Shown one piece after another: positions 1 through 10,125 of a stretch of DNA of 64,000 nt. Position numbers and translations under genes: made by a program. The DNA is from Hevea brasiliensis (lineage: Eukaryota; Streptophyta; Magnoliopsida; Malpighiales; Euphorbiaceae): the NCBI RefSeq assembly GCF_030052815.1, contig NC_079495.1:116538194-116602193 (forward strand), read 5' to 3'. The notes beneath the pieces were generated by a model, which was not told the origin of the DNA, made no database searches, and worked only from the letters and a program-made list of their open reading frames with translations. Within the stretch, counting starts at the first letter, position 1, and each line of letters opens with the position of its first letter.

Positions 1-360
1 CATTTGTCATGTGCAAGGTTACTTGGAAAACTAGGAGTCATATTGGAAAAATTTTCAAATAGAGATTATCTTGTTACTTTTCTTACTGAAGGTCTTAAGA
101 ATATGTTAGAATGATATGGTGTGAAACCTCTATGGATCATATGTTTCAAGATTATTTCACATAAGATTATGGATATATCTGTATTCATGAGAAATGGGTG
201 TGAGGTGAAATATAGAGATGCACCTCCTCCACTTGTTAATGATGTTGTTGATGAACTACAATATGATGTAGTAGAAATACCTGCTGATAGAGGCTATGTG
301 GAAGATAGTGATAAAGATAGTGATGAAGACAGAAAAAGAGAGTGACAAAGACAATGAGAA
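1..360 (+). pseudogene. Weak transposase-like N-terminal remnant
   Basis: A plus-strand frame runs through this stretch with one internal stop near 112. It encodes a segment with EGL, then SHKIMDISVFMRNG, then an acidic tail (EDSDKDSDEDRK). The order of an EGL segment, a hydrophobic beta-like segment and an acidic linker is reminiscent of the N-terminal region of plant Mutator-like transposases, but I see no catalytic domain nearby. Short coding-like stretches also occur at about 480-560 (VTPLKPEDPRFIYGLNKYDY) and 1260-1440, either side of a MITE. They may belong to the same broken gene, and I do not recognise them. An unrelated chance ORF remains possible. Confidence 0.25.
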
Positions 361-583
361 TTGGCATCTTGACAGTTAAGTATTGTTAAATTTCTATCCA
401 TTTCAAGTTTTTTTCCCCTATAAGATTAGTTAAGCATACATATTTTAACAATACAAATATGTACTTTTTTTTAGTGCATCATATGTGACTCCACTAAAGC
501 CAGAGGATCCAAGATTTATTTATGGGCTGAACAAATACGACTACAAATGCAAAGTGGTTAGTAAATCTTTAATATACTTTATA

Positions 584-1070
584 GGATAAATTTTGATAAC
601 TGTACCTGAACTTATCTAGCTATAACATTACAGTTCCTCAACTTAAAAAAGTAACATAAAACCCCATCAACTTTCAAATTTTGCATAGTAAAATCCCTCT
701 AACAGCCAATTATCAGTTTTTCAGTTAGACGCTGACCTGGACAGTTCCAACATAGAGCTTAGTCAGCATTTCTCTTTTTCCTCTCAAGTCATGTGTAAAT
801 TGAATCCTTTTTCTCTCTATAGACAGAATAATTTTCACATGTAAAGAGAATAATTTTACACTTTGCATAAGAAATGAGAGAGAAATATTGACTAAGAGTC
901 ATGCGAGAGCTATTCACATCAATTTTTAACTGAAAAATCAATAATTGAAAGTCAGAGGGATTTTACTGTGCAAAATTTAAAAGTTTAGGGGGTTTTATGT
1001 TACATTTTAAAATTAAAGGACTGTAGTGTTACAACTGTATAAGTTCATGGACAGTTATTGAAATTTATCC
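584..1070. mobile_element. MITE family A, copy 1
   Basis: A 487-bp non-coding element. It starts GGATAAATTTTGATAACTGT and ends with the near inverse complement (ACAGTTATTGAAATTTATCC). The complementarity continues inward, so most of the element is one imperfect inverted repeat. It is flanked by ATACTTTATA (574-583) and ATCCTTTATA (1071-1080), a 9/10 match consistent with a 9-10-bp target duplication as made by Mutator-like transposases. Further copies lie at 1514, 27847 and 52909. Confidence 0.8.
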
Positions 1071-1475
1071 ATCCTTTATATGATGAGTCATTATAGCTGA
1101 TTTTTATTATTGTTTTATAAATATTTTCCATTTATACTCGTATTTTATTATTATTTTTTTTCATATTATACAACTAAACATTCCCATTGAGTTAATTAGA
1201 AATCATGCTGGTGCTGTATAGAAGAGATTGTATATTTACATCATTGAGAAGCAAATATATTAGAGGTGTGAGTATGTGCCAAGGAATAATGCTAGAGGAG
1301 TGGTAAAGAAAGGAATGATTGAGAATGGATGGATCCAATTTGTAATAGTCCACAACTTGAAGAAAATTGATACAGCGGAGTTCATCAAGACTGCAAATGA
1401 ACTAAAATATGTTCTCTTTTACGTCATAATCAAAAGGCAAAATTAGAAATATGTTATTTTTTTATTTACCATAAG

Positions 1476-1512
<37 letters not shown>

Positions 1513-1513
1513 A
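1071..1513. other. Spacer with coding-like fragment and TA microsatellite
   Basis: This sits between two MITEs. Around 1260-1440 one frame reads YVPRNNARGVVKKGMIENG and continues as plausible protein, but it is unassigned. A (TA)n run lies at 1481-1509, directly against the next MITE. Confidence 0.3.
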
Positions 1514-2000
1514 GGATAAATTTCAACAACTATCTCTGAATTTATATAGTTGTAACACTACAGTCCTTCAACTTTAAAATATAATATAAAAGCCCCTAAA
1601 CTTTTAAATTTTGCACAGTAAAATCTCTCTGGCTTTCAATTACTGATATTTCAGTTAGAAACTGACGTGAATAGCTCCTGCATGGTTTTAGTCAACATTT
1701 CTCTCTCCTCTCTTATACAAAGTGTAAAATTATTCTCTCTACACGTAAAAAATTATTCTGTTAACAGAGAGAAGAATGATTCAATTTACACATGACTTGA
1801 GAGAGAAAAGAGAAATATTGACTAAGTTCCATGCTGAAACTATCCAGACCAGCTTCTAACTGAAAAATTGGTAATTGAATATTAGAGTGATTTTACTGTG
1901 TAAAATTTAAAAGTTGATGGGGTTTTATGTTACACTTTTAAGTTAAGGGACTGTAATGTTACAACTAGATAAGTTCAGGGATAGTTATCAAAATTTATCC
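1514..2000. mobile_element. MITE family A, copy 2
   Basis: A 487-bp copy of the same element, in the same orientation as copy 1, starting GGATAAATTTCAACAACTAT and ending AAAATTTATCC. It inserted into an AT dinucleotide tract, so its target duplication cannot be resolved. Its length matches copy 1 exactly, although the two differ by scattered substitutions. Confidence 0.8.
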
Positions 2001-2002
2001 AA

Positions 2003-2040
<38 letters not shown>
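2001..2040. repeat. AT then GT dinucleotide microsatellite
   Basis: A short AT tract is followed by about 15 GT units at 2011-2040, immediately after the MITE. Confidence 0.95.
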
Positions 2041-2043
<3 letters not shown>

Positions 2044-2705
2044 ATTTAAAGAACCAAACTTTTAGAACCTTTTTGGCTTGTACATACTTTTAAAACGTGG
2101 ATGGAGGATGTTTAATCTCACTTAGTTGCTATGATTTTAGATTCAAGTTTTGTACATTATACAGTTGTTTATATTAATATTATTATATTACTGTTTGTTA
2201 TATTAATCTTATTTTATTACAATTTCTTATATTAATAAACTAAAGTTATAGTTTTTTAGTCAAGTACAATATATAGTGTAAAGTACTATAATAAAGTAAG
2301 AATTAAATAAGGTTACAAGTTTATAACACAGCAACATCTCAAGCATATTAATTCTCATTTCACGACGTTGAGAGAAGGAGAGAAGGACTGTTGAATCTAA
2401 CTATAGGATAATTAACTTAGCCCCTCATCTTTCTTGCTAACTAAATTGCTTCCAGCATTGCCCGAGCTTCTCCAAACAGAGACGAGAAATAAAAAATTTC
2501 CTTGGCTGACCCATTAATAAGACTATAAAAATGATTTCTATCCACCACAACAATTTTTTTTATCTCTTTTTCTTTTCAGCTTATATTGATGTAGATTAGT
2601 TGAAGAAGTAATAATATGTTTGATGGTATTCAATACTATAAAAACTACAAATAAGATATACTACATCAATAAATTTCTTACTAAGTTATAATACAATCCA
2701 TTTTC
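2041..2705. other. AT-rich flank, nothing recognisable
   Basis: No open frame of note, RNA gene or repeat seen. It ends at the GAACT target site of the Tat-type element. Confidence 0.6.
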
Positions 2706-2710
2706 GAACT
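2706..2710. repeat. Target site duplication GAACT, left
   Basis: GAACT here equals GAACT at 25492-25496. The two copies flank the terminal TGTC...GACA of the LTR pair and fix the element's limits. Confidence 0.9.
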
Positions 2711-3111
2711 TGTCACAAGGTGTTTTGCGGTCGCCTGAACGAACCCTCACCGAAGTGGGAAAGAGTGAGGAGTCGCCACCTTAGTTTTGAGGGAAACTAA
2801 AGAAAACCATCTGTAAAAATAAATTGAAATAAAACCACTTCAAGACAGAGATTCTAGGTTCGGGGTCCGTAAACGGGTGGGGAAGGTGTTAGGCACCCCA
2901 CCTCGTCCCTTAATAAAGGTAAGTAGATTTAACTTTGCATTAGTTAGGAGGGCTTCAATGGACATGTTAATCCTTTTGACTAAAGGAACATTTGATTTTT
3001 CACTAAATTTGGATCACCTAGATACATAAGTAAATGAGACAACCTTAGTGAGTTACTGTTGTATGTTAATTTTATTTGAAAGGAATATTTTATTAAAATT
3101 TTAATTTAAGA

Positions 3112-3432
3112 ATCGGATAAGAACTCTTCTCCGAACTCTTTAATATTTATTAAAATTCTGAGTTGAGACCGGATAAGAACTCTCCTCCGATCTCTATTCA
3201 ATATTTATTAAAATTTTGAGTTGAGACTGGATAAGAACTCTCCTCCGATCTCTTTTGAGTATTTATTTTAAATTTTGAGTTGAGACCGGATAAGAACTCT
3301 CCTCCGATCTCTATTAAGTATTTATTTTAATTTTGAGTTGACACCGGATAAGAACTCTCCTCCTATTTCTTTCGAGTATTTATTTTAAATTTTGAGTTGA
3401 GACCGGATCAGAACTCTACTCCGATCTCTTTT
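3112..3432. repeat. 59-bp tandem repeats in LTR
   Basis: About five to six units of roughly 59 bp, each with GAGTTGAGACCGGATAAGAA followed by a CTCTCCTCCGATCTC segment and an AT-rich spacer. The same block is present in the other LTR (about 20780-21100), so it predates insertion. Confidence 0.85.
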
Positions 3433-4459
3433 AAATTAACAGGAGCCTGAATGGGATCTTTCCGATCTCCCGAATTTTAATTTCAGCTACATGTCATAAG
3501 GACCTAAAGCTAAGGATTCTGGCGTTCAAAGGTGCTGGGGATAAGGCTTCTTTTAACTAATTGATATTTTGTGACTAAATAAGAGAAGCTAGACTGAATT
3601 TTGCTGACCTCCCCTAAAGTCACTTTACCAGTATCCTATCTGTACCCTTTTACTTATCTGAGTTTTGATTTTTATTCCGCCTTATGGCATTATGCTGGAT
3701 TGCTTCCCACGTTAGCCTAGTGGTTCAATTTTGCTATTTCCCTGACGTGTTATTTAGACCCTCTTTTTTTAAAGAGACACTTTAAACACTGTTACCTACA
3801 TTTTGTCTAACTGCTTCTACATAACTCGGGGCTAGATGACTTGCGTTCAGAAATAATAAAGATTAACAAAAGTGTGGGTTAGCCAACACAGGGGTATACT
3901 AGAGCATATCTTTTCTTTGTATTTTTTTTAGCGTGACATGTACTTAAAGAAAACAACATGCATAAGAAAAAGAACAAAGGAAATACGTGAAACGAGAAGT
4001 AGACTTAATAAAATGGCAATATTAACACTGACCTGTAGGGAGTCGAGTCTATTGAACTAACTACAGAATCGCAAAAAGTAGCAAGATTGCAGGTTGGCAG
4101 CCGGAGGACTATGGTTTGCCTTGAAATGGAGTATTCTTTGTTAAAATGTAAACAAGTCAAAATAACCAAGCTTGAGTGGAGTTGAGCTTAGACAATATGA
4201 ATGGAAATAGAGGATAACAAAGACAGAAAGTGGGAGTGCCACAGGATAATGAACGAACTGAAAATGGAAAATTTCAGTATTCAAGAATCCCTTTTGCAAG
4301 AAAACACTTCAGAAATCTAGTTTCAAAAGTTTCTTCCTACGTAAACTCAAAAAAATAGCAGAGTAACAAACTGAATTAAGTTTTAGAGTTATTCCACTAT
4401 AGCCACTGCCTTTTGTCTATATTTCTTTTTTTCGTCCCCTTGAACAGTTTTCAGGCAGG

Positions 4460-4467
4460 TATTTATA
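4460..4467 (-). promoter_or_regulatory. Probable sense TATA box of the left LTR
   Basis: The minus strand reads TATAAATA. The equivalent in the right (5') LTR is 22120-22127, where it would drive the genomic transcript leftwards. It would place the U3/R boundary about 1.7 kb from the inner LTR end. This is sequence pattern only. Confidence 0.45.
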
Positions 4468-5257
4468 AGAATCGGGTGCTCCCCATGAAGGGTCAGGATT
4501 TATTTTGAGGGAGATGGAGGATCTTGATTTTGAAGGACATGATCGGATGCTTGAGAATTAAAGAGAACCAAAATGAACGGCTGAGATTATTCTTCAAAAT
4601 ATTCGTCCTTTTCTTCTTTCAATCTGACGGTCTCAAATCCTCTTGTCCGGAGCGATCTGAGGGCTAAGAGCGAAAGACGCTGGTCTTGTCGTCTTCTCTC
4701 TTGATCCAAGGGTTCCGGGTTTGTCCTTACAAGTGAGATCAACGGTGGAGATTGGGATGTACAAGACTGTCATGACATATCCTGCACTCACAAGATTAAG
4801 TGCGATTCTTAGGCATGCGGTGGAGATCTCGTCTGCCACGCTTTAACTACCTCGGCTCTGATTCTGACGACGGTTATTTGGGATTTGTCTTATTCTTTTT
4901 GCCTTCCGATCCCTCCTACGCTCCTATTCCAATCTCTCATACTGATCCCCCATCTTCCGATCCCTAGAGATCGCCCAAATAATGTAATCCGATCTTTTGG
5001 AAATAAAAGTCAATTATCATCTTATTATTATTGCATTGATTATTTTCCGATCTCTGATGTGTTTATCCGATCTGGTTCCTAACTGAACAACCCTTAACTG
5101 ATCCGCAATTCGAAACATTTATCTTAATATGCCGATCTCTAATTAGCCATTCTCTTTATGGAATTTGGAGTGTTCGAGAGACGTGTCAGAATAGCTGGCG
5201 AATCCCGTTAACCGATGCATTGCCTGGGACATCGTGAGCATTAAATGCTCGGACGAG

Positions 5258-5266
5258 TATAAATAG
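5258..5266 (+). promoter_or_regulatory. TATA box of antisense LTR gene (left copy)
   Basis: TATAAATAG lies about 160 bp upstream of the ATG at 5423. It is conserved at 22928-22936 in the other LTR. The spacing suits a plant promoter with a 5' leader of about 130 nt. Confidence 0.55.
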
Positions 5267-5422
5267 AGGTAGGGGTTAGCCAGTTTCTTGCTTTATGCCA
5301 TTTTCTGTCTCTCGTGAGCAATTCCAAAACTCTCCCGATTTTCAAGCTCTTCCGATTCTGTTCAAGCTCCGGTAAGGGTTTTAATCCTTCTTTTAGCTTT
5401 AAGTTCTTTGTTTTCCTTAAAA

Positions 5423-7248
5423 ATGAGCGGCGCCGAAGGTCAGAGAGCGGCAAGCCCACCTTCCGTCCATGTTTCATGGTCGTCTGATGAAGCAGAGGTG
5501 GTTGGGCCAAGCGCACGACCAGAACCTTTTAGGGTCTCCGTTCCAGCTCAGGGGCGAACCGCACCATCGAGGCTTGTACCTTCCTCAGGGAGGGAGAATC
5601 TTCCTATGGACGAGCTGCCATCAATCTTGCAAGAAATCGACCGCGAATGCTTAGCCAGGAGTACAACATTGAGCCCGATTCATATGAACTTATCCGGTGT
5701 CACGGCGATCACCGAGCCGATCACTTCTTTGAAGAGAATGACATGGTTATGGTATACGAGGAACAGTTAAAGGCCGGTCTTCGGTTCCCTCTGGATGACT
5801 TCTTCAAGGAGGTCCTAAAATTTCACCGAGTGTGCATTGCCCAAATTCACCCTAACTCGTGGCGGATCTTGGTAGCCTTCCGAGGCCTGTGCCGAGCTAA
5901 GGGAATCAGACCTACGGCTAAGGTGTTCGCCGAACTGCACAGGCTAACTCGCTGAAAGGACGACGAGCACTGGTTCTTTCAGGCGAAGCCTCATTGTGGG
6001 CTCTTTACCGATCTGCCCTCCTCCCATAAGAATTGGAAGAACCGCTTCTTCATTCTGAGGAGCAAAAATCCGACCTGCTTTGAGGACTTCCCCCGTAGCT
6101 GGTGGCACCAGGGGCCCTTGATTCAAGCGACACTCCGAACAAGGAGGAAAGCCTAGTAGTGATGGAATCAAGAATCAAGTGCCACTCTAAAGTACTCTGT
6201 TTAGATGCGGATCGCGAGCCGCATCATTGACGATGGAGTTGATCACGCGAAAATCACGGGCTTCACTCTCGATCTTGGCATCGGTATTTTCTATTTCTCG
6301 ATCTTTGGACCTTAGCGATCTCACCGACTCTTTTTGTGCAGTATGGCGGGTGGTGAAGGTTCCAGAAGCGAAAGAAAGAAAGAGAGATTTCGAAAAATAA
6401 AGGAGATGAAGCGTCAAGACTACTTCAAACACCCGCCACGAACACGGGAGATACAAGGGGACCCGCCTCGACCTTCAGGACCGCCGATCGTAGAAGCTGT
6501 CCGATCTCCTCCTCGATGAGAAGAGCCGCCTCCACCTCCTCCAGTTGCTCCAAGCACAGAAGGGGGTCGTTCTCGTCCTCCTGCGAGGCCCCCTTCTCGT
6601 GGCGCTCAAGTGCTGATCGCTTCCCTGGAGAACAACCGGACTGTTCGGGAGAACCTCGATTTTGCCAAAGTCTTGGGGTCTTCCATCCGCCTCCGGAGGA
6701 TCGACAGATCGTCTCCGACAATCTTGATGACATCCTGACCCGATCCATGAGTTTGAATGTAGAGTGCCTGGTGAACCAGCATGTAGTCCGGGAAAAGGCT
6801 CATCGCCTAGGTAAGGAGGTCGAGAAGAAGAGTCAAGAAGTGGCATCCCTTCGATCCCAACTCTCATCCGCTCAGGATTACATATCTCAAATTGAGGGGC
6901 GCATGAAGTACTATGAGGATAAGCCGCCAAAGCACTCATGTTCTGGCTGAAAGGGATCGTGCTCTTAGAGAAGTCCAAGCACTCTGGGCCAACGAAGCTG
7001 CTGAGGTCGCTCACCTTGCTGAGGAGCTTAAGGCAAAAGATGAAGAGATGGTGACAGGAATAGCCGGTGCTTATGTGAACGCTCACAAAGATCTCTTGGC
7101 CGAGCCTAAGCGTTACCTGCAGGAGGACTTCTCTTGGATGGCCGACCTGGCTCCCAGAGGCGAGGAGGAAAGCGAAGAGGAGGCCGAGGATGAGAGAGAA
7201 AATGAGCAAAATGTAGATCAGGCTGGGGGTGATCCCCCAGCCGAATGA
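5423..7248 (+). pseudogene. Antisense LTR gene, Transposase_28-like, left copy
   Basis: This lies on the plus strand, opposite to gag-pol and inside the LTR. The start is the ATG in AAAAATGAGCGG. The N-terminus is Ser/Pro/Ala-rich (MSGAEGQRAASPPSVHVSW). A globular part follows at about 5650-6180 with PDSYELIRCHGDH, FFKEVLKFHRVCIAQIHPNS and RILVAFRGLCRAKGI. It resembles the plant 'putative gypsy type transposon' family (Transposase_28) as I remember it. After a possible short intron (about 6281-6341) come a basic/proline-rich linker (MAGGEGSR..., SGPPIVEAV), a coiled coil (about 6790-7050) and an acidic C-terminus ending at 7248. The frame is broken in many places: an indel near 5648, a TGA at 5953 and at least ten single-base losses between 6120 and 6450 relative to the right copy. 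The function of this family is not established. Confidence 0.65.
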
Positions 7249-7309
7249 CTTGTACAAATTTTTGAAATGAAATGAAGTGGAATGCCCTTTTTTGTTCAAT
7301 GAATGGTTA

Positions 7310-7790
7310 TGATCGGAAAATTTCTAAATTATTAAACACTTGATTGTCTGAGTATGTTGAAATAACTGAAAATGATTATTAACCTAAGTGTGAGAGATCG
7401 AAAAACACAATGAGCATGAGATCGGTAAACGGGACTTGGTCAAAATCGGCTTAAACACTTAGGATCGGGGTCATCATTAAACCGGTGTGGAACCTTTAAT
7501 CATTCTTAAACTTTTGAAAGAGAGATCGGCAATAAAACTGGTAAGAAGAGATCTATTGTCAGTTTATTTCATTTGCCAACAGAGATCGGGAATATACTTG
7601 ACTGGTCCGGAGATTCGACAATGGGTTTGAGAGATCGGTAAGGCATTGATTCAATTCTTTGTGAGGAGAGATCGGAAATGTGACTGTCTATCAAAGAGGG
7701 ATCGGAAATGTGATTAGCTGTCAAAAGGAGACTTAGTTCTGGAGGTCAGTTTCAAAGTTTTATTGATTTTGGGGAACGGCCAAAATATGG
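7310..7790. repeat. GATCGG-rich segment of LTR
   Basis: About nine GAGATCGG-like motifs occur at irregular spacing in 480 bp downstream of the antisense gene. Upstream of that gene the same motif appears reversed (CCGATCTC) in the 59-bp repeats and around 4960-5130. Confidence 0.6.
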
Positions 7791-7798
7791 TGTCGACA

Positions 7799-7812
7799 GC
7801 TGCCCCTCTTTA
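7799..7812 (-). other. Polypurine tract of Tat/Ogre-type element
   Basis: The minus strand reads TAAAGAGGGGCAGC directly before the TGTCGACA start of the 3' LTR. This is the expected place and composition for the plus-strand primer of reverse transcription. Confidence 0.75.
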
Positions 7813-7939
7813 CATAATGTCTATTAAAGGGAAAATTTCCCGTGTAGGAATTATATAAAGATTCAGACTCATATTTTGGACGATTAGGTGTTCGAAGTTA
7901 GGGAGCTAAAGCACACTTAAGTTGGTGACCTAAAAATTG

Positions 7940-9302
7940 GCAAGAGAAGTTGAACTAAAATCAACTTGGATCAAAGAACCAGAGGTTGATAGCAGGAAAT
8001 GTAAATTGCAGGTAATTAAAATCAACTTAGATCAAGGAACCAGAGGTTGATAACAGGAAATTTAAATTGCAGGAAATTAAAATCAACTTAGATCAAGGAA
8101 CCAGAGGTTGATAGCAGGAAATTTAAATTGCAGGAAATTAAAATTGGCAGGAAATTTAAATTGCTGGAAATTAAAATCAACTTAGATCAAGGAACCAGAG
8201 GTTGATAACAGGAAATTTAAATTGCAGGAAATTAAAATCAACTTAGATCAAGGACCAAGAGGTTGATAGCAGGAAATTTAAATTGCAGGAAATTAAAATT
8301 GGCAGGAAATTTAAATTGCAGGAAATTAAAATCAACTTAGATCAAGGAACCAGAGGTTGATAACAGGAAATGTAAATTGCAGGAAATTAAAATCAACTTA
8401 GATCAAGGAACCAGAGGTTGATAGCAGGAAATGTAAATTGCAGGAAATTAAAATCAACTTAGATCAAGGAACCAGAGGTTGATAACAGGAAATGTAAATT
8501 GCAGGAAATTAAAATCAACTTAGATCATGGAACCAGAGGTTGATAACAGGAAATGTAAATTGCAGGAAATTAAAATCAAGTTAGATCAGAGAACCAGAGG
8601 TTGATAACAGGAAATGTCAATTGCAGGAAATTAAAATCAACTTAGAACAAGGAACCAGAGGTTGATAACAGGAAATGTAAATTGCAGGAAATTAAAATTG
8701 GCAGGAAATTTAAATTGCTGGAAATTAAAATCAACTTAGATCAAGGAACCAAAGGTTGATAACAGGAAATTTAAATTGCAGGAAATTAAAATCAACTTAG
8801 ATCAAGGAACCAGAGGTTGATAGCAGAAAATTTAAATTGCAGGAAATTAAAATCAACTTAGATCAAGGAACCAGAGGTTGATAACAGGAAATGTAAATTG
8901 CAGGAAATTAAAATCAACTTAGATCAAGGAACCAGAGGTTGATAACAGGAAATGTAAATTGCAGGAAATTAAAATCAACTTAGATCAAGGAACCAGAGGT
9001 TGATAACAGGAAATGTAAATTGCTGGAAATTAAAATCAACTTGGATCAAGGAACCAGAGGTTGATAACAGGAAATGTAAATTGCTGGAAATTAAAATCAA
9101 CTTGGATCAAGGAACCAGAGGTTGATAACAGGAAATGTAAATTGCTGGAAATTAAAATCAACTTGGATCAAGGAACCACAACTTGGATCAAGGAACCAGA
9201 GGTTGATAACAGGAAATGTAATAACAGGAAATGTAAATTGCTGGAAATTAAAATAAACTTAGATCAAGGAACCAGAGGTTGATAGCAGGAAATTTAAATT
9301 GC
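7940..9302. repeat. 61-bp tandem array, about 22 units
   Basis: Head-to-tail units each contain AGGTTGATAACAGGAAATGT, AAATTGCAGG and AAATCAACTTAGATCAAGGA. The basic period is 61 bp. Some units carry an extra internal copy (AAATTGGCAGGAAATTTAAA) near 8140, 8300 and 8695, giving a higher-order pattern. It lies between integrase and the 3' LTR. No credible ORF spans it, and the open stretch at 9061-9282 merely reflects the repeat. Confidence 0.95.
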
Positions 9303-9429
9303 ACTTACAAAGCAAGCCTAACCCGGACACAAGAAGTTCTTCCGCAATGAAGTGTACTTAACAGAATCCCGAAGGCCGATGATGAATGGAGGACGAGTCG
9401 CAAGACTTGACCTATGGCCTCATTTCTTT

Positions 9430-10125
9430 AAATGCCCCATTTTTGTTTTCGACTTTTCCCCGAAAAGCGCCCTTGCGGGTTTTTACTTCCCCTTCGTCTA
9501 TATGACTAGAAGTGCCCTTCCGGGTTTTCACCTTTAGTTTTTTTTTTTTTTTTTTTTTTAGGTCATTCCCTGCAAATCTCATAGTAAAGTACGTGAGGTT
9601 ATCAATTGTCAAATCTTAATCTTATGGAAAAAATTTTAACTTATTTAAATAGCGCATTAAATAACGAGATTGCAGAAAGATAAATATAAGAGAAAGATAG
9701 AAACATGGGGGATGAAGTGTAGTTTTATCATGGTTTTAATAAAAACAAAGAAGAAGTTTCAAAGAAGAAGGGTACAAGGATAGCTCTCACATATTCCCTG
9801 TGGCTGATTTTGAAATCCCTTAACTGCCATTATTTCAAGTTCTCTGAAGCCTCATGCCGTGACATTTTCCCCTTCATCCTGGTTTCATGCCCTCCATTCC
9901 TTATTTCTCCCTTTTTGTTCTCGGGATGCCCTTTCGGGTTTTCACCCCTAGGTTTTTTTCTTTTCTTTTTTTCTTTTTTTTTTTTTTCCGCGCTCTTTCA
10001 GGACGCCCTTTTCGGGTTTTCATCCTTCACTCATTTTACAGAAAGTGCCCCTTCGGGGTTTTCGCCTTCTTTCACACATTTTGCTAGGAGTGCCCTTTCG
10101 GGTTTTCGCTCCTACCCCATTTTTT
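9430..10125. repeat. Degenerate GCCCTTTCGGGTTTTC repeats with T-tracts
   Basis: At least six dispersed copies of a core such as GTGCCCTTTCGGGTTTTC lie near 9466, 9508, 9928, 10005, 10047 and 10090, separated by pyrimidine-rich spacers. The CCC-TTT(C)-GGG part is a small hairpin. Long T runs lie at 9537-9559, 9963-9990 and 10121-10140. The array sits just downstream of integrase in transcript direction. Confidence 0.8.

Larger units (their letters stand above)
2711..7798 (-). repeat. Tat/Ogre-type 3' LTR (left), 5088 bp
   Basis: On the plus strand it begins TGTCACAAGG and ends GTGTCGACA. It aligns along its whole length to 20381-25491, with scattered substitutions and local clusters of single-base indels. 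It contains a 59-bp tandem repeat block, a leftward TATAAATA (minus strand, 4460-4467), a rightward TATAAATAG (5258-5266), the antisense gene remnant and a GATCGG-rich end. Confidence 0.92.

Noticed and set aside
5241..5516. Minus-strand 91-residue frame, also at 22911-23186
   Set aside because: It overlaps the antisense gene start on the other strand, spans its TATA box and has no domain.
6475..7299. 274-residue minus-strand frame
   Set aside because: It is a shadow of the coiled-coil/acidic part of the antisense gene; the equivalent at 24558-24950 is broken differently.
9061..9282. 73-residue frame in the 61-bp array
   Set aside because: The protein merely repeats with the DNA monomer, and neighbouring units are closed.
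7940..9302. Regular short repeats that could suggest a CRISPR array
   Set aside because: Units are head-to-tail with no unique spacers, and they sit between integrase and LTR of a plant retrotransposon.
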